Assembly (NCBI GenBank): GCA_028287115.1
Contig: JAQBQF010000089.1
Coordinates: 1 to 39,343 of the forward strand
DNA length: 39,343 nucleotides
Direction: 5' to 3'
Source of the DNA: Myxococcales bacterium
Lineage (GTDB): Bacteria > Myxococcota_A > Polyangia > Haliangiales > Haliangiaceae
Positions 7,497-15,674 of the stretch are shown here, piece after piece. How positions within the stretch are numbered: position 1 is the stretch's first letter; every line of letters starts with the position of its first letter. The translations under genes were made by a program, and so were the position numbers. The notes beneath the pieces are model-generated. The model saw only the letters and a list, made by a program, of their open reading frames with translations, was not told the DNA's origin and searched no databases.

Positions 7497-9644
7497 GTGC
7501 GCAGCCTCGCTTTCGCGATGACGATCATCCTGTTCGCCAGCGCGGCGATAGCCAAGCCAGACGTCAAGACAGACCCCAAGGCTGCCAAGGCAAGGGCCAA
7601 GGTCCATCACCTCGACGCAACCGCGGCCAAACGGCTCGGGGATGCGTTTCGCGCCTACGATCGCAACGATCTGCCTGCGGCGCGCAAGCTCGTCGATGGC
7701 CTGGACGCCGACGCGCTCGCCAATCGCGATTATCTCGCCTGGCTGTCCGGCATGATCGCGCTTCGCACGGGAGATCTCGATGTCGCGGAGCGCTCGTTCA
7801 AGAAGCTCGCGACGATCCCCGGCTCCCGATATGCACTCCAGGCTCCGTGGCGGCTCGCCGATTGCGCGTGGGCGCGTGGCGACCGCGGCGCCGCGGCGGC
7901 GACCTACGCGAGGCTGATCAAGACCACCGGTGCGGAAGAGGTCGGGGATCTCGGAACAGCGATGTTCCGGATCGCGGAAGCGAAGTCGGGCGCGGACGCG
8001 GCCAAGGCGTTTCGCGAGCTCGCGATCGCGCATCCGGCGCATCCGCTCGCCGATGAAGCGGAGAAGCGGATGCTCGCGCTCGGTGGCGCGCCGCTCGAGC
8101 CTGCCGATCGAGTCGAGCGGGCGAAGCAGCTCTCGAACGCGCATCTCTGGGATCAAGCGATTTCGGAGATGGCGCTCGTGCCCGCCACGCTTCCGGACGA
8201 TCTCGCGCATCAACGCGACTACTGGCTCGGCACGACCCTATTCAACATGCGCCGCCGTTACGCCGACGCCGGCAAGCTGCTGCTCGCGGTGTATCCGTTC
8301 ATGGGCGACAGCGCGGCCGAAGCGATGTTCCATGGCGCGCGCGCCCTGTCTCGCGCCGATCAAGATGATCAAGCGATCGCCTGGTATCACAAGGTCGTCG
8401 CGGCGTACCCGACCACCGCGTGGGCGCAAGAGGCGCAATTTCTGTCGGGCTGGCTCGAGTTCAATCGCGGCAAGTATCGCGAGGCGATCGCACCACTCGA
8501 AGACTCGCTGCGGCGCTATCCGCACTCGAAGTGGGTCGACGATGCGCTGTGGACGCTCGGCATGTCGCACTACTTCCTCGGCGAGTGGGATGCGGCGCGC
8601 ACGCGGCTCGCGGCGCTCTCGAAGTTTTCCGGATCGCTCGAAGGCGGCAAGGGAACGTACTGGCTCGCGCGGATCGATCAACGACTCGGCAAGAACGATG
8701 CGGCGATCGCGGGCTATCGCGAGACCGTCACCGCGCATCCGTTCTCCTGGTATTCGCTGCTCGCGCGCAGCCGGCTCGCCGCGCTCGGCGTCAAGGTCGC
8801 GCCGTTCGGCGTCGATGCGCCCGCGCCCAAGGGCCCGAAGCTCGCGGCGACCGTCGATGAGGCACTCGCCTCCGATGACTTGATCGCGCGAGCCGACGAG
8901 CTCGTCGCCGCGGGGCTCGGCATCGATGCGGGCTTCGAGCTCGCGCGCAGCGAGCGAGCGTTTCTCGGCCGCCACGATCGCGCCGCCGCGTTCGCGATGT
9001 TGCTCGATCGCTATCGCAAGGCCGGCAACTTCAACCGGCCCTGGATGCTCGCGGTCAGCTATTCGGGCTCCGCGCTCGATGGGCCGCCGGAAGGCGACGC
9101 ACGTCGCTGGTGGGAGAACGCGTATCCGCGCGCGTATCAGGGCTTGATCGAGAAGTATCAACAGCTCGGCGCCAATCCCGAGGGCTACCTGTATTCGATC
9201 ATGCGCAAGGAGAGCGGCTTCGATCCGCACGATCTCTCGTACGCCGACGCGCAGGGCCTGTTGCAGATGATCCCGGCGACCACGCTGCGCGTCGCGAAGG
9301 TGCTCGGCATTCCGTACGATCCCGGCAAGCTCTACGAGCCCGAGTACAACATTCGCACCGGAAGCTGGTACATCGGCCATCTACTCGCGAAGTTCAAAGG
9401 CCAGATCCCACTCGGATCCGGATCGTTCAACAGCGGTCCCCGGCCGGTGATGAAGTGGATGGATCAGAACGGCGATCGCGACATCGACGAGCTCGTGGAG
9501 CTCGTGCCGTTCACGCAGACCCGCGAGTACATGAAGAAGGTAACGGAGAACTACGCGCGCTACGTGTTTCTGTATGCGAACGAGATCTACGATCAGCCGC
9601 TCGCCGTCGACAAGCACTACGTCATCGATCAGCTGACCTACTGA
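7497..9644 (+). CDS. Soluble lytic murein transglycosylase (Slt70-like, GH23)
   Basis: A 715-residue periplasmic enzyme that cleaves the MurNAc-GlcNAc bond of peptidoglycan to form 1,6-anhydro ends. A signal peptide (RSLAFAMTIILFASAAIA) is followed by about 500 residues of helical TPR-like superhelix (for example WYHKVVAAYPTTAWAQEAQF) and a C-terminal lysozyme-like domain with YSIMRKESGFDP (catalytic Glu in ES), SYADAQGLLQMIPATT and FNSGPRPV. This is the layout of Slt70. The GTG at 7497 was chosen because it begins a normal signal peptide and has a -10-like box 7 nt upstream; alternatives are the ATGs at 7461, which gives an odd N-terminal extension, and 7518. The TGA stop at 9642-9644 directly abuts the stop of the convergent secreted protein. 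Confidence 0.92.
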   Translation: MRSLAFAMTIILFASAAIAKPDVKTDPKAAKARAKVHHLDATAAKRLGDAFRAYDRNDLPAARKLVDGLDADALANRDYLAWLSGMIALRTGDLDVAERSFKKLATIPGSRYALQAPWRLADCAWARGDRGAAAATYARLIKTTGAEEVGDLGTAMFRIAEAKSGADAAKAFRELAIAHPAHPLADEAEKRMLALGGAPLEPADRVERAKQLSNAHLWDQAISEMALVPATLPDDLAHQRDYWLGTTLFNMRRRYADAGKLLLAVYPFMGDSAAEAMFHGARALSRADQDDQAIAWYHKVVAAYPTTAWAQEAQFLSGWLEFNRGKYREAIAPLEDSLRRYPHSKWVDDALWTLGMSHYFLGEWDAARTRLAALSKFSGSLEGGKGTYWLARIDQRLGKNDAAIAGYRETVTAHPFSWYSLLARSRLAALGVKVAPFGVDAPAPKGPKLAATVDEALASDDLIARADELVAAGLGIDAGFELARSERAFLGRHDRAAAFAMLLDRYRKAGNFNRPWMLAVSYSGSALDGPPEGDARRWWENAYPRAYQGLIEKYQQLGANPEGYLYSIMRKESGFDPHDLSYADAQGLLQMIPATTLRVAKVLGIPYDPGKLYEPEYNIRTGSWYIGHLLAKFKGQIPLGSGSFNSGPRPVMKWMDQNGDRDIDELVELVPFTQTREYMKKVTENYARYVFLYANEIYDQPLAVDKHYVIDQLTY

Positions 9645-10277
9645 CTACTTTGGCCAGCTCAGCGCGACGGTCTCGGCTGGCGCGCAGCTGTCGGCTCGTG
9701 TGCGGTCACCGACGATCGCGAGCTGATCGTTGGAGATCCGAACCGTGCCGCGAAACGTTCGATACGCCTTGCCTCGAACGAGCTCGTCACACGACGTGAG
9801 AGCGAGCGAGCATGCGGGATTTTCACCCGCGCAGTACATCGAGCTCCTGGTCAGGAGGATCCCTGCCGTGATCGTCTGGTCGTCGAGAGTGACCGATGTC
9901 CGCTCGAGGATCGCGAAATCGAGGCGATAACCGCGATGGCTGCCGATCGTGATCTCGGTGAAGCCGACAAGCTCGCCGGCTTCGCCGGACATCCCACCGA
10001 GCATCCAGTTCGTCCCACGTGCCACGTAGAGATACGTCCCCATGTTGCCCGATTCGACGTCATCGAGTGGCTGCCGAACGCTGAGCACCCGGACCGATTG
10101 CGTGGTCCGCAGCATCTTGACCTCGCCGAATCGGGCCAGACACTTGGAGATCTCTTTCCACGGTTTCAGCTGCGCGCACGTGTCGGCGATCGTCGGCGCG
10201 CGGACCATCACCTTGGCCTGCGCCGGGCTCGTCGCCGCGCAGAGCAACGACATCATCAAGTAGTGCCGCAATCTCAT
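9645..10277 (-). CDS. Secreted six-cysteine protein, tandem paralog 1
   Basis: I do not recognise a named family. The 210-residue product has a signal peptide (YLMMSLLCAATSPAQA) and six Cys that are conserved in the two upstream paralogs: the first two bracket an 11-residue spacer ending KEISKCLARFG, three lie in SMYCAGENPACSLALTSCD, and the last is near the end in ADSCAP. Other shared blocks are GTYLYV, GYRLDFA, LDDQTI, GKAYRTFRGTV and the C-terminal LSWP. The six Cys probably form three disulfides in the periplasm or outside the cell. The start at 10277 is set by the signal peptide; the ATG overlaps the stop of a degenerate upstream copy as ATGA. It is the last of three tandem genes. Function unknown; the fold looks beta-rich. 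Confidence 0.8.
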   Translation of the reverse strand: MRLRHYLMMSLLCAATSPAQAKVMVRAPTIADTCAQLKPWKEISKCLARFGEVKMLRTTQSVRVLSVRQPLDDVESGNMGTYLYVARGTNWMLGGMSGEAGELVGFTEITIGSHRGYRLDFAILERTSVTLDDQTITAGILLTRSSMYCAGENPACSLALTSCDELVRGKAYRTFRGTVRISNDQLAIVGDRTRADSCAPAETVALSWPK

Positions 10278-10363
10278 TTTTCCGGCCACGTTGGAGGGAT
10301 CACCGCCGCTGGCGCCGGGGTCGCAGCGGCGCCGATCACGGCGATTACGGCGATTCACTTCAC
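10274..10363 (-). pseudogene. Relic of a fourth six-cysteine paralog (internally deleted)
   Basis: A 30-codon frame fills the gap between paralogs 2 and 1. It begins with a GTG overlapping the paralog-2 stop (GTGA) and ends with a TGA overlapping the paralog-1 ATG (ATGA). Its translation is V-K-stop, then a signal-peptide-like IAVIAVIGAAATPAPA, then the family's C-terminal tail AVIPPTWPEK, comparable to ERIPLSWPDA and ETVALSWPK. The whole cysteine-containing body is missing and codon 3 is a stop. The tail DNA is also nearly the same as the end of paralog 2 (10282-10301 against 10368-10387). This looks like a gene reduced by internal deletion. It is an inference from a short sequence. Confidence 0.5.
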
Positions 10364-10959
10364 GCGTCCGGCCACGATAGAGGGATCCGTTCGGGTGTCG
10401 CGCACGTCCCGCTCATGGTTCGATCTCCCGTGACAGACAACTCCGTCAGAGAGGCGGCGACGATCCCACGAAACGTTCGGTACGCCTTGCCTGCGACGAA
10501 CAAGTCGCACGCGGTGACCGCCTCGCTGCAACCGTAGTCGACGCCACTACAATAGACCGAGGTTCGGGTCGCGAGGATCGCCGGCACGATCGATGAGTCA
10601 TCGAGCACGACCTGCGTCGGTTGGAGGTCGGCGAAGTCGATTCGATAGCCGGCGTAGTCACCGATCGTGATCGTCTTGAAATCGATGAGCTCGCCGCCCG
10701 AGCCGTGCCTGCCTCCCAGCGACCACTGCCCTAGCTTCAACACATAGAGATAGGTGCCTTGCTCGACGCGCACGAGCTTGGCGGTCTTGCCTTCACGCAA
10801 CAGCGTCATCGAGCCGAACCGAGCGACGCAGACCGAGATGTCGTGCCACGACCTGCCGGTCCTGCACTCGCGCTCGATCGTCGGGCGAGCCCGAACCATT
10901 CGCTCTGCCACCGCATCGGTACCGGCGAGCAACAACGCGATCGAGATCAGCGCGCGCAT
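10360..10959 (-). CDS. Secreted six-cysteine protein, tandem paralog 2
   Basis: A 199-residue secreted protein with the same architecture as its neighbours: a signal peptide (MRALISIALLLAGTDAVA), Cys pair around RSWHDISVCVARFG, GTYLYVLKLGQWSLGG, GYRIDFADLQ, the three-Cys block SVYCSGVDYGCSEAVTACD, GKAYRTFRGIV and a last Cys before PERIPLSWP. All six Cys positions match. The ATG at 10959 overlaps the TGA of paralog 3 by one base (TGATG), so the two are translationally coupled. No function can be assigned. Conservation of the Cys frame with free drift elsewhere suggests selection on a disulfide-held scaffold. Confidence 0.82.
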   Translation of the reverse strand: MRALISIALLLAGTDAVAERMVRARPTIERECRTGRSWHDISVCVARFGSMTLLREGKTAKLVRVEQGTYLYVLKLGQWSLGGRHGSGGELIDFKTITIGDYAGYRIDFADLQPTQVVLDDSSIVPAILATRTSVYCSGVDYGCSEAVTACDLFVAGKAYRTFRGIVAASLTELSVTGDRTMSGTCATPERIPLSWPDA

Positions 10960-11570
10960 CAGTTCCACCCCAAGGCGACACGTTCCGGTTGAACGCATTC
11001 ACCGCCGTGCGCGCGATCCCCGATGATCTCGACCACGTCGGCTTCAAGCTTCACGGTGCCGCGGAACGTGCGATAGGTCCTGCCGTTGATCCGGATATCG
11101 CAGGCCGTGATGACCTCGGTGCACCACGAGCTGTCGCCGTGGCAAAACAGCGAGCTTCTGGTCGCGAGCGTCGCCGGCACCGAAGAGCCGTCGTCGAGCG
11201 CGATCAACGTCGGCCTGTGGCGCTCGAACTCGAGGCGATAGCCGGTGTGCTTGCCGATCGTGAGCGGCTTGACGTCGAGGACGCCGTCGCTCTGGTAGCT
11301 CATCCCTGCGATCGCCCACTGATTCCCTTGCTGGTGATAGAGGAGCGCCCCCGCATCGCTGCCGCCATGCGTGAGCTCGATCAGCTCGAGATGCGGCGCC
11401 GTCCAGATCACCGAGGGCTTGCCGAAGCGGGCGAGACACGTGGTGAGGAGCTCGAGGGAGCTCGCCGTCTTGCACACGTCTTGTGCCTGCGGGCGAGGCT
11501 TGCGAGGCGGGCTCGCGGATACGACCTCGCTCGCGAGCAGGCCGACCGCGACGAAGACCAGCGCACGCAT
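10959..11570 (-). CDS. Secreted six-cysteine protein, tandem paralog 3 (first in operon)
   Basis: A 203-residue secreted protein, first gene of the tandem set. The signal peptide is MRALVFVAVGLLASEVVSA, followed by a basic Pro-rich spacer (PPRKPRPQ) and the family pattern: Cys pair with SLELLTTCLARFG, QWAIAGMS, GYRLEFERHRPT, the SLFCHGDSSWCTEVITACD block, RTYRTFRGTV and a final Cys before PERVALGWN. The first residues MRALVFV/MRALISI are near identical to paralog 2, pointing to recent duplication of the leader. The start at 11570 is placed by the signal peptide; TATCAT lies 7 nt upstream and could be the -10 of a leaderless message. The longer open frame upstream to 11708 has no signal and was rejected. 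Confidence 0.82.
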   Translation of the reverse strand: MRALVFVAVGLLASEVVSASPPRKPRPQAQDVCKTASSLELLTTCLARFGKPSVIWTAPHLELIELTHGGSDAGALLYHQQGNQWAIAGMSYQSDGVLDVKPLTIGKHTGYRLEFERHRPTLIALDDGSSVPATLATRSSLFCHGDSSWCTEVITACDIRINGRTYRTFRGTVKLEADVVEIIGDRAHGGECVQPERVALGWN

Positions 11571-11688
11571 GCCTGAAATGATAACGCACCACACATCACC
11601 GAGGCCTGAGTGGTCACAACCACGTGAAAGGCCATGCGTTCTGTAGGTTGCTGTCGCCTTCGCGGGCAGCTGATCCAACTGCGCTTCA

Positions 11689-11718
11689 TTGGCCGGTCTG
11701 CGCGGCACCGGCTATCGT
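11689..11718 (+). promoter_or_regulatory. Candidate promoter of the DUF5818-like/AhpD-like pair
   Basis: TTGGCC (11689-11694) and TATCGT (11713-11718) are 18 nt apart, and the -10-like box is only 6 nt before the ATG at 11725. No Shine-Dalgarno is present, so the transcript is probably leaderless. Confidence 0.45.
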
Positions 11719-11724
11719 GCACAG

Positions 11725-11937
11725 ATGAAGCTCAAGGGCACGATCTCCCGTAGCGACCTCGAAGGTGGGCAGTGGTTGCTGAAGACCGACAGTGGGGAGC
11801 AGTACCAACTCGCCGGCAAGCTAGAGGGTGCCAAGGACGGGATGCGCGCCGAAGTCGAAGGCAAGGTCGACAAGCAGGCGATGGGTTTCGGCATGGTCGG
11901 GCCGCACTTTGCGGTACAAAAGATCACGGCGATTTGA
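11725..11937 (+). CDS. Small DUF5818-like OB-fold protein
   Basis: A 70-residue protein whose pattern (LKGTISRSD, GQWLLKTDSGEQYQLAGKLEGAKDGMRAEVEGKVDK, GPHFAVQKI) resembles the small DUF5818 family, probably a five-stranded OB-like barrel; the function of that family is unknown. There is no signal peptide in this copy. The start at 11725 is preceded by a -10-like TATCGT; a longer frame to 11689 would contain the promoter. Its TGA overlaps the ATG of the AhpD-like gene (TGATG at 11935-11939), so the two are co-translated. Family assignment is from memory of the pattern and is moderate. Confidence 0.75.
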   Translation: MKLKGTISRSDLEGGQWLLKTDSGEQYQLAGKLEGAKDGMRAEVEGKVDKQAMGFGMVGPHFAVQKITAI

Positions 11938-12953
11938 TGGGCCTCCAGATCATCACCTATGACGCCTCGACGGGCGTGTTGCGCGATGTCTACGACAAGC
12001 TGCGCGAGCGACCGATGCCACCCGTGTATCGGCCCGCCCACGGCGGCGTGCCCGGCATCATCACGGCGCATGGTCTCGATCCTCAGCTGATCGGAAAAGT
12101 CTTCACGTGCTCGACAACGCTCAACGCTGCCGGGCCGCTCGCGTGGGACGAGCGAGAGCTGGTCAACGCGACGACCTCGCGCTTGAACCAGTGTCTTTAT
12201 TGAACGGCCTGTCACGCAGAGTTTCTGCGTGTCGCGCTCGATGACGACCACCTCGCACGGGTGGTCCTCGCAGACCCGCGCGCGATCGCGAGCCACTGGC
12301 CGCAGCCGCGAACCCGGTCCCTCGCAGAGCTTACGATCACGGTCACCGAAGCACCCGCGAAGTTATCTCGCGCGCACTACGACCGCGCGATCGAAGCGGG
12401 ACTCTCCGACGATGACATCCTGCAGGCGATCCTGCTCGCGTCGTATTTTGGCCATCTCAATCGGATCGCGGACGCGGTCGCCGTGCCGCTCGACTATCAA
12501 GTACGTCATCTCCCCCCGGACACCGATCCGACGGTGCCTGCGCTACCTCCCGCCGTCGACGCGGTGGTCGGCAAGCATCTGATCGAAGTCGCCAAGCGAC
12601 CTGCGACGGCGGCCGCGCTCGCCGAGTGGCGGAGCTACATCTTCACGCGCGACGCACCGCTGACCCGCCGGCAGCGCCACTTGATCGCGCGTTACGTGGC
12701 GCTGTGGCTCGGCGACGGCGGAATCTCGAATCCGACCGATCTGACGGTGAACCCGCTCGACGATGCGCTGCGTGCGCTCGCAGAGCAAGTCACGCTCGCA
12801 CCGTGGCACCTGTCGAGCGCGAGCTTCATGCCCCTGCGCGCCGCCGGTTTCGACGACGCCGCGCTGTTCGATGTCTGCGCGACCGCGAGCTCGGCCGGGA
12901 TGTTCTCGCGGATCGAGGTCGCGCTGATCGCACTCGGTCGAAGCGAGACCTGA
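11937..12953 (+). CDS. AhpD-like peroxidase, probable selenoprotein (TGA = Sec89)
   Basis: One 338-residue carboxymuconolactone-decarboxylase/AhpD-like protein read through an in-frame TGA at 12201-12203 (codon 89). The active site reads NQCLYUTACHAEF: Cys86-x-x-Sec89-x3-His93, with Glu74 twelve residues before Cys86. That is the E-x11-C-x2-C-x3-H frame of Mycobacterium AhpD (Glu118, Cys130, Cys133, His137), and TGA stands at the peroxidatic Cys. The frame stays open for 249 codons beyond TGA and carries the family's second half (ILLASYFGHLNRIADAVAV). A SECIS-like hairpin follows. A second, degenerate copy of the domain (about 240-335; LTRRQRHLIARYVALW) has no CxxC. Role inferred: thiol/selenol peroxide reduction. 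Conventional gene finding would split it into an 88-residue protein and an orphan frame beginning at 12261. Confidence 0.88.
12204..12236 (+). promoter_or_regulatory. SECIS-like hairpin directly after the Sec codon
   Basis: CACGCAG (12213-12219) and CTGCGTG (12225-12231) form a perfect 7-bp stem with loop AGTTT (12220-12224). The loop begins 17 nt after the TGA and carries a G in its second position. Bacterial SECIS elements lie in the coding region just after UGA, with a small G-containing apical loop roughly 16-37 nt away, and bind SelB. A lower stem extension is possible (12211 with 12233, 12210 with 12234) with a T-T mismatch. The element overlaps codons 93-99 of the protein. Confidence 0.75.
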
Positions 12954-12968
12954 GCGCTGCGAGCCATG

Positions 12969-13052
12969 GTTGCGTGAGTTGCAGCCGTCCCCACGTGGCC
13001 TCGTGACTTCGACGAGTTGCGAGTCACGAGTTGCGTAAGTGCAACCGTCCCC
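12969..13052. repeat. Imperfect direct repeat, about 24 bp twice
   Basis: Two copies of a sequence of the form GTTGCGTnAGTnGCAnCCGTCCCC occur at about 12969-12992 and 13029-13052 between the AhpD-like gene and the next, convergent gene. A shorter CGAGTTGCGAGTCACGAGT segment links them. Origin unknown; possibly a dispersed intergenic repeat. Confidence 0.6.
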
Positions 13053-13053
13053 G

Positions 13054-15080
13054 CTATTTCGGCGAGTCTGATCCGGCAGGCGCGGGATCTGGAGCGGGCG
13101 GAGGCGTGGGCGCCGGATCCGCAGGCTTGTCGCTGCCCTCGGGCTTCGGCTGCGGATGTGGCGGCACCGCACGAGGACGCGGCTGAGGCGCGGCTTTCGG
13201 CGGAGGCGCGGCTTTCGCTGCCTTTGGAACACCAGCGCCAGAGCCGGCGGAACCGGCCGCGGAGCCCGCTGCGGATCCGGCTGCTGATCCTGCCGCGGAC
13301 CCTGTGGACGCGGATCCTTCGTCGCCCATCTCGATCTCGCTGCCGCCCGAGCCGTTCGCCGGCACCGGCTGCGACGTGTCGACACCGACGAGCGTGACTT
13401 CTGCGCCGGCTTTCGCGACGTCACCCGGACACACGATGCGCACGCCGTCGGGCGTCGTCGTGGTCGCGGTACACGTGAGCTTCTGCTCGGGCTCACCGGC
13501 GAGCTTCAGGATGACCTTTGCGTTCGACGCGATCTCGGTCGGCGAATGCAGCGTGGTCACGAGCACGGGCGCGCGTACGATCTTTGCGACGCTGTCGCTC
13601 GGGGTGACGCGAGTGCCCGTCTTGGTCGGCGCCGTGACTTTGCCGTCGACCGGGGACTTCATCAGATACTTGTCGAGCTCGGCTTGTTTCGCGGCGAGCT
13701 TGCCCTGCTTGTCGTCGAGGCTCTTCTTCCGATCGGCGATCCGCGTCTCCGCGGCCGTGACACCGGCCTTGTTGCCGGCCGCCCCTGCGGCATCACGATC
13801 TTTTTCGGCTTGCGCGAGCTCGGGTTGGACGCGCTTCTGGATATCGCGCTGAATGCTCGCGACTTCCGTCTCGACCGGCTTGCCACCGGTCAAGCGTGCG
13901 ACCACGTCGCCGGCTTTCACCATCGTGCCGTTCGCGATGATCGATTCGATCTGCCCCGCGGCCGTCGGCTTGAGCTCCTGCGGCTCCGGCTGCTCGGACG
14001 TGAGCTTCGCGGTCTCCGGCGGCGGCGGTGGTTTCGGTGGAGCGATCGCCTTCGGCGGCTCCGGCTCGACCGGCTTCACCGGGACCGCGTTCGCCTGCTG
14101 CTTGTTCTCCTTGTTGAGGAGATATTTCCACGCGAAGAACGCGCCGGCACCGACGACGGCGAGCACGAGCAGCAGGATGAACACCGGGCTGACCGAGCGC
14201 GGTTGCCCTGCCGGGATCGGCGCCTTGGACGACTGGGGCTGCGTCGGGAGATCGACCGCAGGCTTCGATTTCGGTTCTGGACGTGGCTCGGCGTGTTTCG
14301 GCTCTGGTTTGGCTTCGGCGCGCGCCGCGGGCTTGCGCGCCTCCGGCTCGACGACCGGCTTCTTCGCCGGCTCGGCTGCCTCGAGCAGCTCGGGAGGAAC
14401 ATCGACCGCGCGCATCACTTGCGACTGGCGCACGGCCTCCTTCACGTCATCGGTGCCGATCGACATCTGCTCGCTGAGATCGAGAGAGACATCGGAGACC
14501 TGCGGTCTCGATTCGGCGACCGGCTGTGCACCACGACCGGACAGGCCGAGCGGAATGTCATCGACGACCGGCAGGTCGCTGCGACGGCTCGGAGCCATTC
14601 CTGGTGCACCGAGCTCGAGCTCGGGAGCATCGGGGATGTCCTGATCGCGCGGGGCTCCCGCGGGCATGTGACCGAGCTCCATGTCGACGCTCATCTCGAC
14701 GCTGGGCTGTGGCGCGCGCTTCGGCACCACGACTCCAGCGGCAAGTGGCATGAGGTCTGGCTGGGCTGCCGTTGCCCGAGCCGGTTGTGCCGCGGCCGCA
14801 CCGGTGCCGGCTTCGAGATAGCCAAGATCGCCGAGCGTCGCGATCACGGTATTTACTTCATTCGGTGACGGCGTCAGGCCGAGCTCTTCGCGCGCCCATT
14901 GCACGATGCCGGCGACATCACGCTCGCCATCCATCGCGCACGCGAGCGAATACTCGACCTCGTAAAACCGGAAGACACTGCCGCTGTCCGGATCGAGGAG
15001 GTCGACGAAGCGAGCGCCGTTGTCGTCGACCGGTTCTGCAACCAGGTCTTGCCTGAATCGCGGACGCTGTTGTGCCTGCA

Positions 15081-15081
<1 letters not shown>
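13054..15081 (-). CDS. PqqD-like/TM/HlyD-like (biotinyl-lipoyl) membrane protein
   Basis: A 675-residue protein with an unusual order of parts. Residues 8-92 resemble the PqqD-like winged-helix domain (FRQDLVAEPVDDNGARFVDL, FRFYEVEYSLACAMDGERD) found at the N-terminus of some HlyD-type and M50-type membrane proteins. A long acidic Pro-rich cytosolic linker leads to one transmembrane helix (VFILLLVLAVVGAGAFFAW, about residue 300). Then comes a lipoyl/barrel-sandwich half (AAGQIESIIANGTMVKAGDVVARLTGG), a coiled coil (QPELAQAEKDRDAAG to KLAAKQAELDKYL) and the second half (SPVDGKVTAPTKTGTRV), as in periplasmic adaptor proteins. The tail holds GSAA repeats and a Pro-rich run. Its ATG overlaps the mglA stop by one base (TAATG), so it is coupled to mglBA. 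No partner ABC or RND transporter is nearby. Role unknown. Confidence 0.85.
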
Positions 15082-15668
<587 letters not shown>

Positions 15669-15674
15669 GGCGCC

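Noticed and set aside
11772..12203. Open frame ending at the TGA at 12203, as a separate 88-residue (or longer) protein
   Set aside because: It stops inside the AhpD active site, and the following codons in the same frame complete the domain; read-through as Sec explains both halves better than two genes.
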